Shown: positions 7,256-12,509 of the stretch, piece after piece
Layout of the letters: every line of letters starts with the position of its first letter
Numbering within the stretch: position 1 is the stretch's first letter
Origin: Halobacteriales archaeon QS_9_67_15
GTDB lineage: Archaea; Halobacteriota; Halobacteria; Halobacteriales; Haloarculaceae
Length of the DNA stretch: 12,509 nucleotides
Direction of reading: 5' to 3'
Assembly: GCA_003023165.1 (NCBI GenBank)
Contig: PXSD01000120.1
Location: 1 to 12,509 of the forward strand
Position numbers and translations under genes: made by a program
Notes under the pieces: model-generated
Told to the model about the DNA's origin: nothing
The model's database searches: none
The model's input: only the letters and a program-made list of their open reading frames with translations

Positions 7256-8170
7256 ATGACAGACCACATAAACCGACGAAACTTTTTGCGCGCTACTGCA
7301 GGGAGCATGGCCGTCGCGGCGATCGCCGGCTGTTCGAGCGACGACGGCGACGGCGACAACTCCGGTGGCGACCAGACGACCGACGCGATGGAGGACGGGA
7401 TGGACGAAGAGACCGACGGAATGAATGAGGAGATGACGGGGACAGACTCGATGAGTGAGGGCGGTATGGATGGGGAGACGGACTCGATGGACGAGGAGAC
7501 GGACTCGATGACCGAGGACGAGATGATGTCGATGGCGACGTTCGAAGTCACGATTACAAACGTCTCCGAGGCCGGAACGATCACAACTTCTGAGGGCGAC
7601 GACGTCGCGGTCCCGCTCTCGCCGACGGCCTACGCCGTCCATACAGCGGACGCGACGGCCTTCGAGTCTGGGGAGTCGGCCAGCGAGGGACTGGAATCGC
7701 TCGCCGAAGACGGCTCGCCGGACGCCTTCGCGGCCGAGGTGGAGATGGCCGACGGCGTGGACCACGCCGGAACGGTCGCGACGCCCGACGGTGCGGAGGA
7801 ACACGGACCCCTGATGCCCGGCGACAGCTATACCTTCGAGGTCGAAGCCGGCCACGACCACAACCTCACGCTGGCGACGATGTTCGTCCAGTCCAACGAC
7901 CTGTTCTACGCACCCGAACCCAGCGGCATCTCGTTGTTCGAGGACGGCGACCCGCTGAGCGGTGACGTGACTGACGAGCTGGTCCTCTGGGACGCAGGCA
8001 CCGAGCAAAACCAGGAACCGGGTGTCGGCGCTGACCAGGCCCCCAGACAGGACGGCACGGACACCGGCCCGGAGGAGATGGCGAACGTTCGGCCCATCGA
8101 GAACGTAATGGACGAGTACGAGTACCCGGACACGAGCGAGGTGGTCGAGGTCACCGTCACGACGATGTGA
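7256..8170 (+). CDS. Tat lipoprotein with spondin N-terminal-like domain
   Basis: The predicted protein has 304 residues. The start is fixed by a classic twin-arginine lipoprotein signal: NRRNFLRATAG, a hydrophobic core, and the lipobox AIAGC with Cys26. After export it would be lipid-anchored on the outer face of the membrane. Residues 27-93 form an acidic, Met-rich linker with 11 Met between 45 and 93, including the heptad ETDSMDE/ETDSMTE. Residues 95-260 match the Spondin_N pattern: FEVTITNVSE, PLSPTAYAVHT, ESGESASEGLESLAEDG, MPGDSYTFEVEA, LATMFVQSNDLFYAP, and LVLWDAGTEQNQEPG. In prokaryotes this domain occurs in secreted proteins of poorly known function. A short acidic tail ends in VVEVTVTTM. 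The gene is preceded by three spaced GGAGTTYG boxes, so it probably has its own promoter, and it converges with the Lhr helicase gene 66 bases away. Confidence 0.88.
   Translation: MTDHINRRNFLRATAGSMAVAAIAGCSSDDGDGDNSGGDQTTDAMEDGMDEETDGMNEEMTGTDSMSEGGMDGETDSMDEETDSMTEDEMMSMATFEVTITNVSEAGTITTSEGDDVAVPLSPTAYAVHTADATAFESGESASEGLESLAEDGSPDAFAAEVEMADGVDHAGTVATPDGAEEHGPLMPGDSYTFEVEAGHDHNLTLATMFVQSNDLFYAPEPSGISLFEDGDPLSGDVTDELVLWDAGTEQNQEPGVGADQAPRQDGTDTGPEEMANVRPIENVMDEYEYPDTSEVVEVTVTTM
7474..7510 (+). repeat. 21-bp period repeat in the Met-rich linker
   Basis: A 16-base unit GGAGACGGACTCGATG occurs at 7474-7489 and again at 7495-7510, a 21-base period encoding ETDSM-x-E heptads. Degenerate copies extend the pattern upstream from about 7388. 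Such repeats can change length by slippage. Confidence 0.7.
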
Positions 8171-8216
8171 CGCGCCGAGCCGGGACTCACGACGATACGA
8201 CGTGCTGGGCCGGGAC
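8157..8216. repeat. Imperfect 30-bp tandem repeat across the spondin gene stop codon
   Basis: Positions 8157-8186 and 8187-8216 match at 25 of 30 bases, starting TCACGACGAT and ending GGGCCGGGAC or GAGCCGGGAC. The first copy contains the last codons and TGA of the spondin gene; the second fills most of the gap to the convergent helicase gene. It looks like an old local duplication. Confidence 0.7.
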
Positions 8217-8236
8217 GGCGCAGTCCACTCGACAGG

Positions 8237-11200
8237 TCAGTCGGACTCGCTGCCGACGCCACTCGCTCCGTCGTCGTCGATCTCCGCCATGACCCGCTCG
8301 TGGAACCGCTGGAGTACCTCGCTCTCGTCTTCCGCCAGTACGACGTCGGAGGCCATCAGCGTCGCGAGTCCGAACGCCCGCGGCGAGGGGGAGTCGACTC
8401 GGTACCGCTCGACCGTGACCGACCCGTCTCGAATCGCACCGAGCACGTCCTCGATGGCGTCGACGTTGAGTTTGTCCTCCAGGATCTCGCGGTAGGTCTC
8501 CTCGATGACCGCGAACTCCGGGAGGTCTTCGGCGAACCCGAGCAGCATCTCGGAGTTCATCTGCTGTTCGCTCGCCGACTTCTCGTAGCCCTTGTAGCGC
8601 TTGAGGATCATCAGCGCTCGCGTGGCGTTGATCCGGAAGTACCGTTGAAGCAGGTCGGTGCCGTCCAGGCTCGCTCGCAGGTCGGGGCGCACGTCCGCCG
8701 GTCCGAGGTCGTCGATGACGCCCGTCACGTCGACCTTCCGGTTGAGCGGCATCGAGAGGGAGAACCCGTTGTCGGCGACGGCGACCTGGACGTTCGCGTT
8801 GGCCTCCTGGGCGATGCGGTGCGCGAGGAGGCGGGAGAAGCCGTCGTTGAAGCGGCGGCCGTAGTTCGAGTGGACGTGGTACCGGCGCTCGTACTCCTCG
8901 CGGTCGCGCTCCTCCTCGACGACGAGTCGTTCGTCAGTGCTGACGCTCTCGAAACCGGTGTACTTGACCTGTTCCTCGAACATCCGCGCGACGGCGCGGA
9001 CGCTGTTCTCGTCGAGCGGGTACTCCCGGAGCCAGTGGCGCACCGCACCGACGCCGCCGCGGTCGAATTTGTCGAGCAGTTCCCGCTGGAAGGCGAGGAC
9101 CTCCCGACCGAGGTCGTAGGAGAGCGGGAGCCGTTCGGAGAACCACGAGGGGACTGTCGGCCGGGCGCTGGTCGGGTCGACGTACACCTTCGAGCCGCGG
9201 CGGTAGCGGTACTCGTAGTTGGACCCGCCGAGGACGAACACGTCGCCCGATTGGGTGAACACGTCGCAGGTGAACGAGTCGGGGATGGTTCCGATGTTGG
9301 TCATATAAATGACCCGTGCGAGGCGGCCCCGCTTGCCCATCAATGGCCGGCCCACGTCGTACTCCTCGTAGTGGTGCTCGCCGTCGGGCGCGTCGTTCGC
9401 GTCCCGCCAGACCTTCGCGTAGACGTTCTTGTCCTCCATCCCCTCGTAGTCGGCGGTGAGATACCGCATGAGCGACTCCCAGTCCTCGTCCGCGTAGTCA
9501 TGGTAGGGGTAGGCGCGCTCGAGGATGCCCCGGATGTCGGCCTCCGGTCGGATGTCGGCGATGGCCATGCCGTAGACGTGCTGTGCGGCCACGTCCTGGG
9601 CGTTCTCGGGGACGAAGACGCGGTCGACGAACCCCTCCTCGGCCTTCTTGAGCATGACCGCGCACTCGACGAGTTCGTCGCGGTCGAGCGCGACGACCCG
9701 GCCCGTGACGGTCTCGCCGAGCTGGTGTCCAGCCCGGCCGACGCGCTGGAGCAGGGCCGCGACGGACTTGGGCGACCCGACCTGCACCACGAGGTCGATG
9801 TGTGGCATGTCGATCCCGAGTTCCAGGCTCGTCGACGTGGTGACCACGTCCAGTTCGCCCGCTTTGAGCTGTTCCTCGATCGCCTGGCGCCGGCCTTTCG
9901 AGAGGCTGCCGTGGTGACAGCCGGAGTTGTCCTCGTCGTAGTCGTCGTAGCGCTCGCGGAGGTTCTGGAGGACGCGCTCGGCTCCCGAACGGGTGTTCGT
10001 GAACACGAGCGTGTTCGTGTGGTCCTCGACGAGCGCGTGCAAATCCCTGTAGAACCGGTCGTTGACCACGTCCGGCGGCGTGTTCACGAGGTCGTCGGTC
10101 GGACAGGTGAGTTCCATGTCGAACTCGCGGGCGAAGCGCGCGTCGACGAGTTCGTACGCTCTCGGGTCGCCGCCTGGTGACACCTGGCCGACCAGGAACT
10201 CCGCCATCGAATCGAGCGGTTCGACCGTCGCGGAACAGCCGATCCGCGTGGGCGAGCCGTGAGCGAGCGCCTCGAGCCGTTCGAGCGAGACCGAGAGGTG
10301 CGTCCCGCGCTTGTTCTCCGCGAGGCTGTGGATCTCGTCGACGACGACGTACTCGACGGTCCGGAGCTTCTCGCGGAACTTCGGTGAGTTGAGCAGGATG
10401 GCGAGCGTCTCGGGCGTCGTGTTGAGGATGTGTGGGGCGAGCGTCTCGGGCGTCGTGTTGAGGATGTGTGGCGTCTCCGAGAGCATCGCCTGCCGGTCGG
10501 CGTCGCTGGTGTCGCCGTGTCGGATCGCGTGGCGGATCTCCACGTCTTCGCCGCGGTCGTTGAGTTTCTCCGTGATGCCGCCCAGGGGCACCTCAAGGTT
10601 CCGGTGGATGTCGTTGGCGAGCGACTTGAGCGGCGAGACGTATAGGCAGTAGACGGAGTTCTCCAGCCCCTCGGCGCGGTCGCGGGCAAACAGTTCGTTG
10701 ATGATGCTGGTAAAGGAGGCTAGCGTATTGTGGAGGTAGAGTCCTCCCGCACCACCGACGAAGTTGTGAGTATCCGGAACGGAGAGGTCGATTATGTCCC
10801 CCTCGTACCCGACTGTCTCTACGGATGACGCTTCGAGCCATACAACATTCCGACTCGATATCGACTCGATTCGCTCTTCGACCGCTCGCACCGCCTCACT
10901 ATCGGGTAGTTCGTCGATCGCTTCCTGCAGTTTCTCAAGCGCTCGTTCTGTGATATGGCCCGACCGCCGAACCACCTCGTAGATGTCACCCAGGCGTTCG
11001 TTGAACTCCCGGTCGCTCCCGAAGTGCGAGGAGAGCGCCCGGATTTTCTCGTAATCGAACGCGTATTTTTTTACTCTGCTTCCGGAGACCGAACCGGCAG
11101 CGTACCTTTCGAGGGAGTCGGCGTTCGGATGGGTGATGTCGAATTCCTCGGTGAGTCGTCTGAGATCGTCCTTTCGTCGAACAACGAGCGACGTGTACTC

Positions 11201-12509
11201 CCGCTTTGTCTCGGAATCCGTGTTTGTCGCGTACTTTTCATCGGTCCGTCTAGCGGGGAAGACTCCGAACGAGAGCAGGATGTAATTCAGCTGCTCGATC
11301 TTGATAGGGTTTGCTTGCGTGATCCGGACGACGTCTTCTCGCACCTCGCCCTCCAAAGAAATAAACGATTCTACGAACGCTCGCTTACTATCGGCGGGCG
11401 CATTAAGTACCCAATCGGGAAATCTGACTCCTCTTCCAGGTCCGTATTCGATCCCGAGTAGTTCACTGAAGAATGTCACAAACGCTGAATCCGAGAGGGC
11501 GTAGTCGATCTCGGATCTCTGTCGGAGTTTCACACCGAATATGCTGGTAAACCATCGTTGAACGTCCTCCAAGAGCTCGCTTCGGTTCTTTTGCGAGATA
11601 TTGATCGTGCGTCCGTCCTCGTAATCCCCTACGAACCCCTCTGCAAGCACGAATGCGGTGATCCTCGCGATCCGTTCGTCGACGTACCGTTGATACCGAA
11701 ACCGAGACGTCCGTCCGTTGGACGTTCGCACGAGCAGTTCTTGTCTCCCAAGCGGTTCGACTTCGTCAGCGAGAAGTTCGAGGAAAGCTGTTCCTCTGTA
11801 GGTTGATCGGCCAGTTACGAGTTTGTGAACGGACGCAATCCCGATTTCGAGTCGTTCAGCGGCCGCTGACATCGAAAGATCGGCCAGCGAGAGCGCATCT
11901 CGAAGCGTCTCCTCCAATACGGAGTCGATGTCCTCCGCCGCCCGGAGTTCCGAAATCACGCTGGTTGCGTCCCCTGCGGTCAGTACACGCTCGAAACGGT
12001 CCCGGACCGCTTCGACCGCGGCGTCGACATCAAGTTCGATAGGCTCCTCCGGGAGTTCGATATCGCCCGGAACCCCGATTTTATCTCCAGTGGCGATCTC
12101 GGACGCGGCTCTCCATTCGACCCCCGTTTCGGTCTCGACGAGGAGCGGATGTTCCCCGCTCACTTCCACCGCTCTCCCGTATGTCGTCTGAATCGAATAC
12201 AGGTCGCCCTCGAAGGGCTCCCGATAGACCATCGACTCCCGTAGATCAAGACCGCCGTCGGAGAGCGAGTACGCTTCGACACTGCTGTCGTATAGCTCGC
12301 CTTTTCCATCGACTTCCGCGAGCTGATCTCCTGTCTCGTCGAGTAGTTCTTCGGCTTCCAGCACGCGCGCTTCGCCGTCAATCCGAACGATCAGCGGCGT
12401 ACTGGGTTTGACGCACTTCCCGCTGCCCGTCGGCGCGGCGATGAGCGCGTTCTCGCGCTCGTGGATGAGCGGGACGGCCTCCTTCTGTGGTGGCGTGAAG
12501 AACCCGCCG
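8237..12509 (-). CDS. lhr: Lhr-type superfamily 2 DNA helicase, intein-containing (N-terminus outside window)
   Basis: This is a large helicase-related protein, a 3'-5' ATP-dependent DNA (and RNA:DNA) translocase implicated in repair. The frame runs from the window edge to a TGA (8237-8239): 1423 residues, or 860 without the 563-residue intein. Extein order: FTPPQKEAV, Walker A APTGSGK (intein directly after), motif Ia SPLKSLANDI, motif Ib NTTPETL (duplicated), motif II VVDEIHSL, motif III IGCSATV, motif IV TLVFTNTRSGAE, motif V TTSTSLELGIDMPHID, motif VI LLQRVGRAGHQLG. The winged-helix and Lhr-specific C-terminal domains follow, including KVYVDPTSARPTVPSWFSER. The real start codon is beyond 12509; GTG 12364 is inside the intein. 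Between FTCDVFTQSGD and VFVLGG about 20 residues that other Lhr proteins have appear to be missing. Probably only a few dozen N-terminal residues are unseen. The gene is convergent with the spondin gene. Confidence 0.93.
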   Translation of the reverse strand, partial: GGFFTPPQKEAVPLIHERENALIAAPTGSGKCVKPSTPLIVRIDGEARVLEAEELLDETGDQLAEVDGKGELYDSSVEAYSLSDGGLDLRESMVYREPFEGDLYSIQTTYGRAVEVSGEHPLLVETETGVEWRAASEIATGDKIGVPGDIELPEEPIELDVDAAVEAVRDRFERVLTAGDATSVISELRAAEDIDSVLEETLRDALSLADLSMSAAAERLEIGIASVHKLVTGRSTYRGTAFLELLADEVEPLGRQELLVRTSNGRTSRFRYQRYVDERIARITAFVLAEGFVGDYEDGRTINISQKNRSELLEDVQRWFTSIFGVKLRQRSEIDYALSDSAFVTFFSELLGIEYGPGRGVRFPDWVLNAPADSKRAFVESFISLEGEVREDVVRITQANPIKIEQLNYILLSFGVFPARRTDEKYATNTDSETKREYTSLVVRRKDDLRRLTEEFDITHPNADSLERYAAGSVSGSRVKKYAFDYEKIRALSSHFGSDREFNERLGDIYEVVRRSGHITERALEKLQEAIDELPDSEAVRAVEERIESISSRNVVWLEASSVETVGYEGDIIDLSVPDTHNFVGGAGGLYLHNTLASFTSIINELFARDRAEGLENSVYCLYVSPLKSLANDIHRNLEVPLGGITEKLNDRGEDVEIRHAIRHGDTSDADRQAMLSETPHILNTTPETLAPHILNTTPETLAILLNSPKFREKLRTVEYVVVDEIHSLAENKRGTHLSVSLERLEALAHGSPTRIGCSATVEPLDSMAEFLVGQVSPGGDPRAYELVDARFAREFDMELTCPTDDLVNTPPDVVNDRFYRDLHALVEDHTNTLVFTNTRSGAERVLQNLRERYDDYDEDNSGCHHGSLSKGRRQAIEEQLKAGELDVVTTSTSLELGIDMPHIDLVVQVGSPKSVAALLQRVGRAGHQLGETVTGRVVALDRDELVECAVMLKKAEEGFVDRVFVPENAQDVAAQHVYGMAIADIRPEADIRGILERAYPYHDYADEDWESLMRYLTADYEGMEDKNVYAKVWRDANDAPDGEHHYEEYDVGRPLMGKRGRLARVIYMTNIGTIPDSFTCDVFTQSGDVFVLGGSNYEYRYRRGSKVYVDPTSARPTVPSWFSERLPLSYDLGREVLAFQRELLDKFDRGGVGAVRHWLREYPLDENSVRAVARMFEEQVKYTGFESVSTDERLVVEEERDREEYERRYHVHSNYGRRFNDGFSRLLAHRIAQEANANVQVAVADNGFSLSMPLNRKVDVTGVIDDLGPADVRPDLRASLDGTDLLQRYFRINATRALMILKRYKGYEKSASEQQMNSEMLLGFAEDLPEFAVIEETYREILEDKLNVDAIEDVLGAIRDGSVTVERYRVDSPSPRAFGLATLMASDVVLAEDESEVLQRFHERVMAEIDDDGASGVGSESD
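9236..9267 (-). repeat. 11-bp direct repeat at a probable internal deletion in lhr
   Basis: GAACACGTCGC occurs at 9236-9246 and 9257-9267, 21 bases apart and in the same codon phase. It encodes (C/G)DVF on the coding strand. It sits where the protein seems to lack the stretch that usually links the two strands before VFVLGG, so short homology may have helped the deletion. Confidence 0.5.
10400..10471 (-). repeat. Perfect 36-bp tandem duplication in lhr (helicase motif Ib)
   Basis: Positions 10400-10435 and 10436-10471 are identical, and 36 bp keeps the reading frame. The protein reads PHILNTTPETLA twice, then ILLNSPKF. Motif Ib (TTPETL), which contacts the DNA backbone in RecA domain 1, is normally present once, so there are 12 extra residues. 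No mismatch between the copies means it is either very recent or an assembly or sequencing artefact. Confidence 0.95.
10727..12415 (-). mobile_element. Intein with LAGLIDADG homing endonuclease in Lhr Walker A
   Basis: This is a 563-residue class 1 intein inserted in the P-loop between Lys of GSGK and Thr of TLASF. Splicing block A starts at Cys1 (CVKPSTPLI). Block B is VEVSGEHPLL with His89. Block F is IIDLSVPDTHNFVGG, and block G is GLYLHN with the terminal His-Asn; the +1 extein residue is Thr. All residues needed for self-splicing are present. In the middle are two LAGLIDADG motifs, ITAFVLAEG (intein 252-260) with ISQKN nearby, and FVESFISLEG (347-356). Both keep the acidic residue (Glu) expected to bind metal, so the endonuclease may be active. 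A helix-turn-helix-like segment lies near residues 181-205. GC content is lower than in the extein (29 of 60 bases at 11041-11100, against 44 of 60 at 9661-9720), as expected for a mobile element. Excision must occur for Lhr to bind ATP. Confidence 0.95.

Noticed and set aside
8300..10180. Long + strand open frame (626 residues) opposite lhr
   Set aside because: It lies wholly antisense to the helicase domains, whose motifs are unmistakable. The product is a low-complexity Val, Asp, Arg and Glu string typical of shadow frames in GC-rich genes.
10955..11461. 168-residue + strand open frame over the intein
   Set aside because: Antisense to the LAGLIDADG region, with no recognisable motif; the intein reading explains the DNA.
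12364..12364. GTG at 12364 (- strand) as the start of the helicase gene
   Set aside because: It is codon 18 of the intein. The frame continues upstream through Cys1 of the intein and Walker A of Lhr to the window edge.

Overview
The window is a piece of a haloarchaeal chromosome. Most of it is very GC-rich, and the predicted proteins are rich in Asp and Glu and poor in Lys. Secreted proteins carry twin-arginine lipoprotein signals, Shine-Dalgarno motifs are mostly absent, and the gene families (MoxR/DUF7519 pair, Dna2-like nuclease-helicase, archaeal Lhr, spondin-domain Tat lipoprotein) are typical of Halobacteria. Family assignments come from motifs read by eye; no database search was possible.

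Left part (1-5007, all + strand). The end of a multi-pass membrane protein (probably DUF7519) is followed after 39 bases by a MoxR AAA+ ATPase with a long disordered tail. This looks like the tail of a MoxR/DUF58-type membrane operon whose other members would lie upstream of the window. Next comes a Dna2-like Fe-S nuclease/SF1 helicase gene. It is interrupted by a +1 frameshift in a G-rich run (3843-3850), just before the Walker A motif of the helicase half.

Middle (5008-8170, + strand). A lower-GC patch holds a small Tat lipoprotein of unknown function. It is followed by a LarA-like (DUF2088) nickel-pincer racemase/epimerase homologue. Then comes a Tat lipoprotein with a Met-rich acidic linker and a spondin-like domain; its upstream region has three GGAGTTYG boxes spaced 33 and 22 bp apart.

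Right part (8237 to the window end, - strand). This is a large superfamily 2 helicase, Lhr, convergent with the spondin gene and truncated at its N-terminus by the window edge. A 563-residue intein is inserted immediately after the Walker A lysine (GSGK/T). It has complete splicing motifs, a LAGLIDADG endonuclease core and a putative helix-turn-helix. The extein also carries a perfect 36-bp in-frame tandem duplication over helicase motif Ib, and probably a roughly 20-residue internal deletion further on.

I see no rRNA, tRNA, CRISPR array or insertion sequence. The strongest leads are the Lhr intein, the duplicated motif Ib and the frameshifted Dna2 gene. I found no convincing evidence of an entirely new multi-gene system.
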